Positions 34,161-44,341 of a stretch of 64,000 nucleotides of DNA are shown here, piece after piece. Origin of the DNA: Clostridium sp. JN-1 (GTDB lineage Bacteria; Bacillota; Clostridia; Clostridiales; Clostridiaceae); NCBI RefSeq assembly GCF_003718715.1, contig NZ_CP033465.1, positions 124,001 through 188,000 of the forward strand. Reading direction: 5' to 3'. A program made the position numbers and the translations under genes. Position 1 is the stretch's first letter. Every line of letters starts with the position of its first letter. The notes under the pieces were generated by a model, which worked only from the letters and a program-made list of their open reading frames with translations, did no database searches and had not been told where the DNA came from.

Positions 34161-36788
34161 ATGAAAATTGAAGGTTTTAGGGTTTATAGCGGGAGGAATA
34201 TATATTCACATAGGAAGTGTGTAAAATTATATGTGGATTTGGAAGGATACAGCAATATTCCTACTAAGGATATAGATAACTTTAACAATAGGCTATTACA
34301 GATAATACCAAAGCTTAAAGAGCATAGATGCGGTATAGATGAAGAAGGTGGTTTCGAAAAAAGATTAATAGAAGGAACATACCTTGCGCATGTATGTGAA
34401 CATATAATACTTGCAATTCAAAATATGTTGGGAATTGATGTTTCATATGGAAAAGCACGCGAAATAGAAAATGACAAATACTATATTATATTTGAATATA
34501 TATATAAAAATACTGCTCTAGAATCTGCTGGGGCTGCAGTAAAACTTATAAATTCATTGATAAACAAAGATTATTTTAATATTGAAATGTATAGAAAAAT
34601 GCTAATGGATACGTTAAAAGAAGAAGAGTTAGGACCAAGTACATTAGCTATAGTAAATGAAGCTAAAGCAAGAGGAATACCTGCTATGAGATTAGGAGAA
34701 AGCTGCAGCGTGTTTCAATTGGGATACGGCAAGTACAGTAGAACAATAGAAGCAACGATTACTGATAATACAAAAGCGGCGGCTGTAGATATTGCTTGTG
34801 ATAAAGCTTTGACCAAGGAAATTCTATATAATCAATGTCTGCCTGCTGCAAGAGGCAGTATAGTTAGAAATCCTTTAGAATTACTATTTAAGGCAGATAA
34901 AATAGGATATCCTGTAGTCTTGAAACCAAGACATGGTAATCAAGGTAAGGGCGTTTATGTAAATATAAAAAATGAAAAGGAACTTGTAAGGATATACACT
35001 GCATTAAGTAAGAAGTTTGATGAAATAATAATAGAGGAAAATATAGTTGGAAGAGATTATAGAGTATGTGTTGTAGATGGAAAAGTAGCAGCTGTATCTG
35101 AAAAAGTATTACCTTATGTTATAGGTGATGGTGTAAGTACTGTAAGACAGCTCATTGAGAAATTAAATCAAGATAAGATGAGGGGAGAAGGACATGAGAA
35201 ACCTCTTACAAAGATAAAAATTGATAGTGAGCTCAAAGCTTGTATAGCAAGGGGTGGATACGAGTTAGATGATGTACTTAAGGATAAACAAAAGCTTATC
35301 TTAAGAGAAAGTGCAAATTTATCAACTGGTGGTAAGGCAATTGATTGTACAGATGATATATCTAAGGAAAATATTGAAGTATGCGAAAGAGCAGCCAAAG
35401 CAATTGGACTCGATGTATGTGGTATAGATGTACGCTGTAAGGATATAAAAAAGTCTTTAAAAGAAGATGGAGCTATAATAGAAGTGAATGCAGTACCAGG
35501 AATTAGAATGCATCACTATCCAAGTGAAGGTAAGAGTAGAAATGTGGCAGGTGCTATAGTTGATATGATGTTTAAAGATATTCCTAGAAGTATACCTATA
35601 GTTTCTGTTACTGGTACCAATGGAAAGACTACTACAACGAGATTAATAGGTCATGTCTTAAAATTAAAAAAGCACCATGTTGGAATGACAACTACTGGGG
35701 GAGTATATATAAATGATGAATGTATAGATAAAGGAGATACTACAGGCTATGATAGTGCAATAACTGTACTTACAAATAAAGAAGTTGATGCAGCAGTGCT
35801 TGAAACTGCTAGAGGTGGTATAATAAGGCGAGGTCTTGCATATGATTTAGCTGATGTTGGTGTTATAACTAACATTACAGAGGATCACTTAGGAATAGGT
35901 GGTATAAATACTATGGAAGATTTGGCTTCTGTAAAGTCCCTTGTGGGAGAAGCAGTAAAAGATGATGGATATGTAGTAATAAATGCAGACGATAAAGTAA
36001 GCTTAAGTATAATAAAGAACATGAAAAGTAATATAATTATGTTTTCAATGCATAAGGATAACCGCGCACTCAGAGAAAATATAAACTGCGGAGGGTATGG
36101 AGTATATTTACATGATGAAATTATATATGTAGAAAAAAATAATAGTATAATTCCAATAATAAATATTAATGATATAAAGATTACTTTAGGCGGCAAATTA
36201 GCTTATAATATAGAAAATTCTATGGCTGCATGTGCAGCTCTCATAGCTTTGAATGTAGACTATGCTGCTATAAAATTAGGGCTTATGACGTTTGGATGTG
36301 ATAAGAACTTCAATCCTGGAAGATTTAATGTTTATAATGTAAATGGGGCTCGAGTTGTTCTAGATTATGGTCATAATATAGAAGCGTATAAGGCCGTACT
36401 TAAGGGAGTAAATAATATTGAACATAAAAGGTTAGTTGGAATAATAGGAGTTCCAGGTGACAGAACAGATGAAAGTGTTGAGAAAATAGGAAAAATATCA
36501 GGACAAAGTTTTGACTATATATATATAAAAGAAGATAAGGATAGAAGAGGAAGAAAAGAAGGAGAAATAGCTGACATATTGAAAAAAGGAGTAATTAGTT
36601 CTGGATTCAATAAAGAAAAAGCAGAAGTAATTTTAGATGAGAGATATGCTTTAGAAAAGGCCATAGACAATTCAGAAGAAGGGGATTTGATTATAATATT
36701 CTTTGAAAAATTAGAACCTCTTATGGGGATTATAAGAGATAAAGTTAAAGATACTAAATTAAAACTGAAATCTAAAGCTATAGTTTAA
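34161..36788 (+). CDS. cphA: Cyanophycin synthetase
   Basis: 875 aa, the expected length of CphA. It polymerises aspartate and arginine into multi-L-arginyl-poly-L-aspartate. The N-terminal domain is followed by an ATP-grasp domain (about residues 210-470: GYPVVLKPRHGNQGKGVYV, DYRVCVVDGKVAAVSE, EVNAVPGIRMHHYP) and a Mur-ligase-like domain with VTGTNGKTTTTRLIG near 484 and VLETARGGIIRRGL. The C-terminal DYGHNIEAYKAVL, PGDRTDE motifs also fit. Both catalytic halves appear intact. It would store nitrogen as cyanophycin, possibly during sporulation given the flanking genes. Confidence 0.96.
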   Translation: MKIEGFRVYSGRNIYSHRKCVKLYVDLEGYSNIPTKDIDNFNNRLLQIIPKLKEHRCGIDEEGGFEKRLIEGTYLAHVCEHIILAIQNMLGIDVSYGKAREIENDKYYIIFEYIYKNTALESAGAAVKLINSLINKDYFNIEMYRKMLMDTLKEEELGPSTLAIVNEAKARGIPAMRLGESCSVFQLGYGKYSRTIEATITDNTKAAAVDIACDKALTKEILYNQCLPAARGSIVRNPLELLFKADKIGYPVVLKPRHGNQGKGVYVNIKNEKELVRIYTALSKKFDEIIIEENIVGRDYRVCVVDGKVAAVSEKVLPYVIGDGVSTVRQLIEKLNQDKMRGEGHEKPLTKIKIDSELKACIARGGYELDDVLKDKQKLILRESANLSTGGKAIDCTDDISKENIEVCERAAKAIGLDVCGIDVRCKDIKKSLKEDGAIIEVNAVPGIRMHHYPSEGKSRNVAGAIVDMMFKDIPRSIPIVSVTGTNGKTTTTRLIGHVLKLKKHHVGMTTTGGVYINDECIDKGDTTGYDSAITVLTNKEVDAAVLETARGGIIRRGLAYDLADVGVITNITEDHLGIGGINTMEDLASVKSLVGEAVKDDGYVVINADDKVSLSIIKNMKSNIIMFSMHKDNRALRENINCGGYGVYLHDEIIYVEKNNSIIPIININDIKITLGGKLAYNIENSMAACAALIALNVDYAAIKLGLMTFGCDKNFNPGRFNVYNVNGARVVLDYGHNIEAYKAVLKGVNNIEHKRLVGIIGVPGDRTDESVEKIGKISGQSFDYIYIKEDKDRRGRKEGEIADILKKGVISSGFNKEKAEVILDERYALEKAIDNSEEGDLIIIFFEKLEPLMGIIRDKVKDTKLKLKSKAIV

Positions 36789-36799
36789 AACATTAGGTT

Positions 36800-36850
36800 A
36801 ATTAAAGCTATATTATGAAATAACTTAATTTCACAATATAGCTTTAATTT
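36800..36850 (+). terminator. Terminator of the cyanophycin operon
   Basis: A perfect 15-bp stem (36800-36814 with 36835-36849) followed by T-rich sequence. Confidence 0.8.
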
Positions 36851-36951
36851 TAATATTGTATTATAATACTTAAGTTGGTTAATGTAAATTTTACTCATTG
36901 AACAACATTAGTTAATTATTTAATTATATTTGTTAAACTTGGAGGATGAAA

Positions 36952-37794
36952 ATGGTAATAAGAGCGTTTGCTAAGATAAATTTATCTCTAGATATAGTTG
37001 GAGAAAGGGAAGATGGATATCATCTTTTGAAAACTATAATGCAAAGAATTGAATTATATGATTTAATAGATGTAAATAAAGCTGATGAGGGAATAAATTT
37101 AACTTGTAATAAACCGTATTTACCAACTGATAGTAGAAATTTAGCATATAAGGCTGCAGATATTTTTTTAAAAACATATAATATAAATTCTGGGGTAAGT
37201 ATAAATATTGCAAAATTTATACCAGTATCGGCAGGACTTGCGGGAGGCAGTACCGATGCAGCAGCAGTACTTCTAGCACTTAGAAGGCTTTATAAACCTA
37301 ATATAAAGGATAATGAGCTCGCCAAATTAGGATTAAATATTGGGGCAGATATACCTTATTGCCTAATTGGTGGAACTGCATTATGTGAAGGTATAGGAGA
37401 AAAGGTGAGAAAACTTAAAAGCTTTAAAGGTAAAATATTAGTGATAATAAAACCACCATTTGGTATTTCTACAGGAGAAGTTTATAAAAGTTTTAATATA
37501 GATAAGGTGGAAAAACACCCTAATACGGATTTAATGCTGAAGTGTATAGAAAGAGATGATATAGTGACTCTTTCTAAAAATATGCAAAATGTACTTGAGA
37601 ATGTTACTTTAAATAAACATATTATAATAAAGAATATAAAGCAGCAGATGATTAAAGATGGTGCATTAGGAAGCCTTATGAGCGGAAGCGGTCCTACTGT
37701 ATTTGGATTCTTTGATGATATGTTTAAAGCACAATTGTGCTATGATAAAATGAAGAAAAGATATGAAGAAACTTTTATAACAAGAACAATATAA
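36952..37794 (+). CDS. ispE: 4-diphosphocytidyl-2-C-methyl-D-erythritol kinase
   Basis: 280 aa, a GHMP kinase of the non-mevalonate isoprenoid pathway. It has AFAKINLSLDIVGEREDGYH at the N-terminus, the ATP loop PVSAGLAGGSTDAAAVL near residue 91 and the C-terminal GSLMSGSGPTVFGFF. ATG 36952 is preferred, 5 nt after GGAGGA; the ATG at 36946 overlaps that site. It is transcribed alone between two terminators, in a conserved sporulation neighbourhood. Confidence 0.96.
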   Translation: MVIRAFAKINLSLDIVGEREDGYHLLKTIMQRIELYDLIDVNKADEGINLTCNKPYLPTDSRNLAYKAADIFLKTYNINSGVSINIAKFIPVSAGLAGGSTDAAAVLLALRRLYKPNIKDNELAKLGLNIGADIPYCLIGGTALCEGIGEKVRKLKSFKGKILVIIKPPFGISTGEVYKSFNIDKVEKHPNTDLMLKCIERDDIVTLSKNMQNVLENVTLNKHIIIKNIKQQMIKDGALGSLMSGSGPTVFGFFDDMFKAQLCYDKMKKRYEETFITRTI

Positions 37795-37810
37795 AAGTAT
37801 ATAATAGTTT

Positions 37811-37841
37811 GAGCTTTTGAAGAAATTCAAAAGCTCTTTTT
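37811..37841 (+). terminator. Terminator of ispE
   Basis: GAGCTTTTGAA pairs perfectly with TTCAAAAGCTC around GAAA, followed by a T-run. Confidence 0.9.
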
Positions 37842-37915
37842 ATATTGGACTTTAGTGAATAAATAAATTTATTAATGTAAAAAATAAGTTGAGAACATAT
37901 GCGAGGAGTTAGATT

Positions 37916-38110
37916 ATGAGGATATTAGGTTTATTTGATAAGTATTTTTTGATACTCATGCTTATACAGGGAAGTGTACTTAGTTCAATAGATTATGCAA
38001 AATTTAAAAAGTTAAATAAAAATAAGCTAGCAATGAAATCAAGGCTTATTGGAATAGTTGTTATATTAATATCTATAATACTTTATTTAATAACTAAGTT
38101 TCTCTATTAG
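37916..38110 (+). CDS. Small two-helix membrane protein upstream of the germinant receptor
   Basis: 64 aa. Two hydrophobic helices (about residues 8-24 and 44-62) flank a basic loop KFKKLNKNKLAMKSR. I recall similar small proteins annotated as the CLC_0170 family next to clostridial gerK-type operons, but no function is known to me. GAGGAG precedes the ATG. The gap to the receptor operon is 42 nt, so it is probably co-transcribed. It might be a small accessory subunit, as is GerD or the small 2-TM D subunits of some receptors; that is speculation. Confidence 0.7.
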   Translation: MRILGLFDKYFLILMLIQGSVLSSIDYAKFKKLNKNKLAMKSRLIGIVVILISIILYLITKFLY

Positions 38111-38152
38111 TACAGTTTTTTATAAATATGCTATTAAATTAGGAAGTGATAA

Positions 38153-39616
38153 TTGTTGAAAGAAAATATTAGGGATGAAATTTCAGTAAAAGTTGATAAA
38201 AATCAGGATTATGTAAAAGAAATATTTGAGGGAAACTCTGACATGGTTTTTAGGCAATTTTACATAGGAAAGTTTAAAGCTGCCTTAACTTATATAGATG
38301 GTATGAGCGATAAGATTCTTTTAGATGATTATATACTAGAAAATTTAATGCTTGCAGTAAACGAAGTTAGAGATATTAAAGATATAAAGGATACTTTACT
38401 TACTGTATCTGATTTAAAAGAAGTTAAAAAGTTGAGTGAAGGAATCAATGCAGTACTTTCTGGTGACACGTTAATGATGATAGATGGTTTGGATATATGC
38501 TATGTTATATCCACACGTGCTTGGCCTAGTAGAAGTGTAGGAGAGCCATCTGGTGAAACTACAATAAGAGGTGGAAGAGATGGATTCACTGAAACTATAA
38601 GGTTTAATACAGCCTTGATAAGAAGAAGAATAAAAGATACAAGGCTCAAATTAACTTCAAGGAGTATGGGAACAAGATCTAAAACTGATGTAGTTATAGC
38701 TTATATAGACGATATTGTGAATAAAAATATCCTAAAAGAGTTAAATGATAGATTGGATAAAGTAAGTATAGATGCTATTTTAGACAGTGGGTATATAGAG
38801 CAGTTTATAGAGGAGAATGAATGGTCTGTATTTCCGCAAATACAAAGTACAGAAAGACCAGATGTAGTAGCTGCAGCCTTATATGAAGGAAGAATTGCCA
38901 TATTAGTTGATAACTCCCCTTTTGTACTCATAGTTCCAACAACCTTTGCTAATATGTTTCAATCACCAGATGATTATTATCAAAGGTGGGTTTATGGTTC
39001 TATGAGCAGGATTATAAGGTTTCTTTCCATATTTGTATCACTGCTTTTACCTTCTCTGTATGTAGCAGTTACTTCATTTCATACTTCCATAATTCCTACA
39101 AAATTAGCTTACTTTATCGCTTCGACTAGAGAGGGAGTACCTTTCCCTGCTTTTATTGAAGCAATAATTATGGAAATAAGTCTTGCGTTCTTATTAGAGG
39201 GTGTAGCTAGATTACCAAAAGCAGTAGGTGCAACCGTAGGAATAGTAGGAGGACTTATAATAGGGCAAGCAGCAGTAAGTGCTAATATAGTTAGTCCAGT
39301 AATGATAATTATAGTATCTATTACAGCACTAACAAGTTTCACTACTCCAAATTACGGCATGAGTTCCGCATTTAGAATTTTAAGGCTTTTTCTCATAATA
39401 ACTGCTGCAATAGCAGGACTTTATGGAATAATAATAGGTTTAATATTTATATTAATTCATCTTGTAAGACTTAAAAGTTTTGGTGTACCTTATCTTTCTC
39501 CTGTAGTTAAGCCGAATTCTAATGACTTTAAAGACTTGCTTGTGAAAATATCAATAAAACATTTTAAAAGAAGACCAAATTATATGAGAACCCAAGACAA
39601 GATAAGACAGAAATAG
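38153..39616 (+). CDS. gerKA: Spore germinant receptor A subunit
   Basis: 487 aa, GerA/SpoVAF family. A soluble N-terminal region contains the characteristic YIDDIVNKNILKELNDRL, then FPQIQSTERPDVVAAALYEGRIAILVDNSPFVLIVP leads into five or so membrane helices. The start is TTG at 38153 or 38156, both following AGGAAGTG. It forms an inner-membrane receptor with the next two genes; nutrient binding triggers germination. The gerK name is by analogy with the common clostridial A-B-C receptor; the ligand is unknown. Confidence 0.92.
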   Translation: MLKENIRDEISVKVDKNQDYVKEIFEGNSDMVFRQFYIGKFKAALTYIDGMSDKILLDDYILENLMLAVNEVRDIKDIKDTLLTVSDLKEVKKLSEGINAVLSGDTLMMIDGLDICYVISTRAWPSRSVGEPSGETTIRGGRDGFTETIRFNTALIRRRIKDTRLKLTSRSMGTRSKTDVVIAYIDDIVNKNILKELNDRLDKVSIDAILDSGYIEQFIEENEWSVFPQIQSTERPDVVAAALYEGRIAILVDNSPFVLIVPTTFANMFQSPDDYYQRWVYGSMSRIIRFLSIFVSLLLPSLYVAVTSFHTSIIPTKLAYFIASTREGVPFPAFIEAIIMEISLAFLLEGVARLPKAVGATVGIVGGLIIGQAAVSANIVSPVMIIIVSITALTSFTTPNYGMSSAFRILRLFLIITAAIAGLYGIIIGLIFILIHLVRLKSFGVPYLSPVVKPNSNDFKDLLVKISIKHFKRRPNYMRTQDKIRQK

Positions 39617-39632
39617 AGGTGTAAATTGCGTT

Positions 39633-40736
39633 ATGGAAAATAAGGAATTTATAAATCATCACGGATTATTTGCTACTATTATTACTGCAATAATTGGGGT
39701 TCCTGCATTTTCTTATCCTAGGGAACTTGCTAGCACTGTCGGAACAGATGGTTGGATTATAGCGCTAGTAGAGGGAATAATATGGTTCCTTATAATCTAT
39801 ATAACTTATAGAGTTATAGAAATTAATGATTACGGCGGGTTTTACAATATAATTACTAATAACTTTGGAAAGATACTTGGTTTTATAATAAGTATATTTT
39901 TTATAATATATAATTTAATGTTTATATCACTGCAAATGAGGATGTTTACGGAAGTTTTAAAAATGTATCTGCTTGAAAAAACTCCAACAGAATTTATATT
40001 AATTGTAACTATACTAGTCGGAACTTACATGATAAGATCAAGCGTTGACGATTTAGTAAAATTCAATGAAATAACTCTCTGGATTATGATTTTTGCAGCC
40101 GTTTTTATAATGATATTTAGTTTAAACAAGGCTGACTTTACAAATGTACTACCTGTATTATCCAATACACCTGCAGATTACATAAAGGCAATTCAAGCTA
40201 CAATTTACAGCTTTACAGGACTGCAGGTAATATATTTAATTTGCCCATTTGTGAAAAATAAAAATGATATACCTAAGACGGTGCTAAAAAGTATAGGATT
40301 TGTAACAATATTTTATGCTCTTATAGTGGTTTTTACACTAGCTGTACTTACCAAGGATCAAAGCAAAATAATGTTATGGCCTACTATATCTATGGTAAAG
40401 TGTATAAACATACCAGGTGCACTTATGGAAAGATGGGACGGTATAATTATGTCGCTGTGGGTTATATTCTATTTTACAAGCTTTGCAAATATATGTTACT
40501 TAGTTTCAGATATAACAAAGGATACATTAAAATTAGGCAGCATAAAGTTTTCACCTATAATAATAGCACCACTTATATATTGTATGGCAATATATTATCC
40601 CAATATAGCAGATGTTAATAATGCACTTGCAAAAGTAGATAGCATATTTGGATTTATATCTTTAATTTTACTTCCTTTACTACTTTATTTGATTTCAGGA
40701 TTTAAACACAAAAAAAAGAAGGTGGTAAACAGATGA
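39633..40736 (+). CDS. gerKB: Spore germinant receptor B subunit
   Basis: 367 aa with ten predicted membrane helices, an APC-type permease-like protein of the GerAB family that binds the germinant. Typical is the N-terminal HHGLFATIITAIIGVPAFSYPRELA. It starts 16 nt after the A subunit stop and overlaps the C subunit by 4 nt (ATGA), showing tight coupling. Confidence 0.92.
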   Translation: MENKEFINHHGLFATIITAIIGVPAFSYPRELASTVGTDGWIIALVEGIIWFLIIYITYRVIEINDYGGFYNIITNNFGKILGFIISIFFIIYNLMFISLQMRMFTEVLKMYLLEKTPTEFILIVTILVGTYMIRSSVDDLVKFNEITLWIMIFAAVFIMIFSLNKADFTNVLPVLSNTPADYIKAIQATIYSFTGLQVIYLICPFVKNKNDIPKTVLKSIGFVTIFYALIVVFTLAVLTKDQSKIMLWPTISMVKCINIPGALMERWDGIIMSLWVIFYFTSFANICYLVSDITKDTLKLGSIKFSPIIIAPLIYCMAIYYPNIADVNNALAKVDSIFGFISLILLPLLLYLISGFKHKKKKVVNR

Positions 40737-41911
40737 ATAAGTTTCTTAAAATGATTTCTTTACTATTAATTATGATTACATTAACTGGATGCTGGGATAA
40801 AGTTGAAATAAATCAGAAAAGTTTTGTATCTGTAATAGGAATAGATGCAGGAGAGGATATAGGTAAAGAAAAGGAACTTAAAAAATTAAAATCTAATGAA
40901 CCATTTACAGGAATGAATTTAAAGAGGATACATGTAACATTTGGCTTGCCAGATATAAGTAAGTTGGGACCTGAGAAAGGCGGCGCAGCTCAAGATGTAT
41001 ATATTAATTCTGATGCATACTCTATGCAGGATGCTATAAATAAAGCTAATACTAAAACCAGTAGGGAGATTACGTTTAGTCATATGAAACTTCTTATACT
41101 CGGCAGCAATTTGTTAACGTATCCTGAAACATTTAAAGAAATAGTTGATTATCTGCAAAGACAGCCCGCACTGGACAGGACGATGTATTTAGCTATAGCT
41201 CAGGGTAAAGCTGAGGATTATTTAAAATATAAACCTACTTCGGAAAAAAGTTTTGAGAACTATATTCTTGGATTAATGGAAAGTAATCAAAGAAATAATA
41301 CATTTGTAGTTATAACTTTAAATGATTTTCTAAAGTTACTTAACCAAAATAGTAACTCAATACTTCCCAGCATGAAAATGGATAATGATAAAAAAGAACT
41401 CAAAATTTCAGGCTCTGGAATAATTAAAGATTATAAATTAAAAGGATTTTTAACTAATAGTCAAACCTCGGATCTAAAAATATTAAGGGGTGAGTTTCAA
41501 GGGGGAACAAAGGTAATATATAGGGAAGGCCATCCCGTAGATATTACAATAGATGGTTCAGATAGAAAAATAAAAGTCAGAAGCGCAGATAATAAATTGA
41601 TATTTGATATAGATGTAAACTTAGAAGGTCAAATAAAAAATTATTATGCCGGTAACCAGTTATTTTCAGAAGATGTCATAAGTTCCATAGAAGAAGATTT
41701 TAATACATCTATACGAAAAGAATGTGAACAATCGGTAAAAATAACCCAACAGCAATCTGAGGTTGATCCAATAGGGTTGAGAGAACATGTGGAAAAATAT
41801 CATCCTGCACTGTGGAAACAAAATAAGGATAATTGGTCTGAAGCATACAAAAATGCACAAATAAATGTAAACATTAACACAAAAGTTAGAAGAATAGGAG
41901 CGATAAAATAG
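40733..41911 (+). CDS. gerKC: Spore germinant receptor C subunit (lipoprotein)
   Basis: 392 aa, Ger(x)C family. The lipobox TLTGC (Cys20) predicts anchoring on the outer face of the inner spore membrane, followed by the family motif WDKVEINQKSFVSVIGIDAG. The C-terminal third carries NVNINTKVRRIG, typical of the family. Its start overlaps gerKB. No terminator hairpin is obvious before spoIIR. Confidence 0.92.
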   Translation: MNKFLKMISLLLIMITLTGCWDKVEINQKSFVSVIGIDAGEDIGKEKELKKLKSNEPFTGMNLKRIHVTFGLPDISKLGPEKGGAAQDVYINSDAYSMQDAINKANTKTSREITFSHMKLLILGSNLLTYPETFKEIVDYLQRQPALDRTMYLAIAQGKAEDYLKYKPTSEKSFENYILGLMESNQRNNTFVVITLNDFLKLLNQNSNSILPSMKMDNDKKELKISGSGIIKDYKLKGFLTNSQTSDLKILRGEFQGGTKVIYREGHPVDITIDGSDRKIKVRSADNKLIFDIDVNLEGQIKNYYAGNQLFSEDVISSIEEDFNTSIRKECEQSVKITQQQSEVDPIGLREHVEKYHPALWKQNKDNWSEAYKNAQINVNINTKVRRIGAIK

Positions 41912-42060
41912 CATATGTAAAAATATTACCATAAGTGAATATAATTACAAATAGTGTAAATAATACTAATATATTCAAATGAAATTACTGTAATTAAAGA
42001 AATTTGATATGTACAAGCTTGTAATCAATTTTTTAAAATTAAAAATGGGGGATGCAAGTA

Positions 42061-42696
42061 ATGAAAAAAATATTATGTATTTTTATAGGTATTTTAATTA
42101 TATTCGGATGTATCTTTGAAAACAAGGTGAAGAGTCAAAGTTCGCAGCAAGATATTTCTTCCAAGATAATAAGATTTCATGTAATAGCAAATAGTGATTT
42201 AAAAAGTGACCAGCAGTTGAAATTAAAAGTAAGAGATAGTGTCTTGAAATATATACAGCCAAAGCTCAAAAACTGCAAGAGTATAGATGAATCAAGAAAA
42301 ATATTATTGGCAAACGATGATAAGATAAATAAGATAGCAAGAGATGTTGTAAGAGAAAATGGATATAATTATGAAGTTAAGACTATGCTGTCAAATGAAA
42401 ATTTTCCTGTAAAGACTTATGGTAATATTACTCTACCTCAAGGAAATTACGAGGCTTATAGAATAATTATAGGAAGTGGAAAGGGACAAAATTGGTGGTG
42501 TGTAATGTTTCCCCCTCTGTGTTTTGTGGATATTACAAAAGGAGAAGCATCATATGAACAGACGGAAAAAGATATGAAGAAAGTTTTGACAGAGGAAGAA
42601 TATAAGTCGATAGATAATAGAATAAATAATTCAGATAATGATATTAAGGTTAAACTTAAGTTAGTAGAAATGATTAAAAATAAAAGAATCCAGTAA
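42061..42696 (+). CDS. spoIIR: Stage II sporulation protein R
   Basis: 211 aa, a secreted signal made in the forespore that triggers SpoIIGA to process pro-sigma-E. A hydrophobic N-terminal segment is followed by the conserved IRFHVIANSDLKSDQQLKLKVRD and the GKGQNWWCVMFPPLCFVD motif. ATG 42061 has GGGGG 9 nt upstream; the in-frame ATG at 42052 is too close to it. The 3' end lies within a hairpin shared with the convergent gene. Confidence 0.95.
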   Translation: MKKILCIFIGILIIFGCIFENKVKSQSSQQDISSKIIRFHVIANSDLKSDQQLKLKVRDSVLKYIQPKLKNCKSIDESRKILLANDDKINKIARDVVRENGYNYEVKTMLSNENFPVKTYGNITLPQGNYEAYRIIIGSGKGQNWWCVMFPPLCFVDITKGEASYEQTEKDMKKVLTEEEYKSIDNRINNSDNDIKVKLKLVEMIKNKRIQ

Positions 42697-42715
42697 ATTA
42701 AGTTCTGGATTCTTT
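42683..42715. terminator. Bidirectional terminator overlapping the stops of spoIIR and the convergent gene
   Basis: AAAGAATCCAG (42683-42693) pairs perfectly with CTGGATTCTTT (42705-42715). The spoIIR stop codon sits in the loop and the minus-strand gene ends at 42714. The minus strand shows the better T-run. Confidence 0.8.
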
Positions 42716-43961
42716 AACTTTCCACAAAAATTTTACTTGCTGTTTTTAGTACATAATTTTGAACAGTTTTAAAAAAAGTTTTTACAGCATTGTCTTTAGA
42801 TGGTACTTTATCAGAGCTTTTTATTATCATTTTGTTTGATTTATTTTGTAGTAGGTATTTGATTAATTTAACTATGTTTTTGCCGCTGTCTGGTTTTGAA
42901 AATTTATTACAATTATCTTTCATAGTCTGTAATTTTTCTGGGCAATTAAGTAAATCTTCTATCACATCTTTGCATAAACTTATATCGGATATACTTATTG
43001 CTAAGTTATTTTTTATAAGAAATTCTGCATTTTTTTCTTCTTGACCCGGTATTGGAGAAAAAATACCCATTGGTATTTTACATATTAATGCTTCTGTTAC
43101 AGTAAGTCCGCCGGGTTTAGTTAAAAGTAAATCACTAGCTTGCATATATTTATTAACTTTATCTGTAAATCCTATTATACGAGTTTTCTTTGAAAAGTTT
43201 TTTTTCAATTTCATTAAACTTTCATAGAGTTTCTGGTTTTTACCAGTTATAACTGCAATTTGTATATCCATAGCTAATTTATCTAATTGCTCGCATACAT
43301 CTTTAATTTTACCCATGCCTAAACTTCCACCCATAACCAATATAGTAGTTTTGTTTGAGTCTAAGTCTAACTCTTCTAAGGTGGTTTTTTTGTCGTATTT
43401 TTCTAAAAAGTCAGGTTTGACAGGTATGCCTAAATTATAAATTGTATTTTTAGGGATTCCCTTTGATACCATGTCGTATATCATATCTTGATTTGACACA
43501 ACATATGCATCGATATACGGATGTAACCATGAACCATGTGGATAATAATCTGTAATTATTGTAATACACGGTATCATTATGTTGTATTTAACTTTCATTA
43601 TTGAATCCATTTCTGTTGGAAATGGATGTGTGGATATTATTATATCAGGATTAAACTCTGATATTAAAGGGACTAACTTATAAGTCATAATCTCATTAAA
43701 TTTAGAACTTATAGTTGTAGCAATTTTATTGTAGTCACCTTCAGAATATGTATAGATTTTACCATATAGTGATGGTGTAACTTTTAAACTCTTTAAATAA
43801 CTACCAATAACGACTTTGTCTATTATTGGATTTATATATTTTAATGTATCAATAATTTTAATATCAGAATTAGAAAGTTCTGATTCGATATAATCCCTTA
43901 ATGCTTCCGCAGCATGGCTGTGACCACCACCAGCAGAAACGGAAAGAATTAATGCTCGCAT
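42714..43961 (-). CDS. MGDG synthase-type glycosyltransferase (UgtP-like diacylglycerol glucosyltransferase)
   Basis: 415 aa, GT28/MGDG synthase family. The N-terminus has ILSVSAGGGHSHAAEALRDYI, the typical glycine-rich loop with the catalytic His; the C-terminal domain has TTILVMGGSLGMGKI and LLLTKPGGLTVTEAL for nucleotide-sugar binding. It likely transfers glucose or galactose to diacylglycerol, making membrane glycolipids and lipoteichoic acid anchors. AAGGTGA precedes the ATG. Single gene, divergent from ypeB. Confidence 0.88.
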   Translation of the reverse strand: MRALILSVSAGGGHSHAAEALRDYIESELSNSDIKIIDTLKYINPIIDKVVIGSYLKSLKVTPSLYGKIYTYSEGDYNKIATTISSKFNEIMTYKLVPLISEFNPDIIISTHPFPTEMDSIMKVKYNIMIPCITIITDYYPHGSWLHPYIDAYVVSNQDMIYDMVSKGIPKNTIYNLGIPVKPDFLEKYDKKTTLEELDLDSNKTTILVMGGSLGMGKIKDVCEQLDKLAMDIQIAVITGKNQKLYESLMKLKKNFSKKTRIIGFTDKVNKYMQASDLLLTKPGGLTVTEALICKIPMGIFSPIPGQEEKNAEFLIKNNLAISISDISLCKDVIEDLLNCPEKLQTMKDNCNKFSKPDSGKNIVKLIKYLLQNKSNKMIIKSSDKVPSKDNAVKTFFKTVQNYVLKTASKIFVES

Positions 43962-44341
43962 TAAATCACCTTCTGGTTAAGTATGTAATAACATTATATA
44001 GGATATAAAGACAATAATAAACTAATTTAATAAACATTTAAGAAAAAATTAATATAAGTAAAGTGTAATCTTATATATTTAGTATAATAAAAAAATAAAA
44101 ATATAGTATAAGTTTTTATAGTATTTAATGATTATTTTATGCTATTAATATTAATTGGCATTTTACTTATATAGTGAACTAAAACAATTATTTAGTCAAT
44201 ATAATTGAAAAATATTTCATATAATAGTTACCTTATTATTATGGATAATATGCTTTAAATTAATGTATAACTAAGGAATTAAATATAGATAATATAAGTA
44301 ATTTATGATTTGTGCTATTAATACAAATAGGAGGAATATAT
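43962..44341 (+). promoter_or_regulatory. AT-rich divergent intergenic region before ypeB
   Basis: No coding sequence or stable structure is seen. CATATAATA at 44218-44226 resembles the -10 element of late sporulation sigma factors and would give a leader of about 110 nt, but no convincing -35 was found. Confidence 0.25.
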
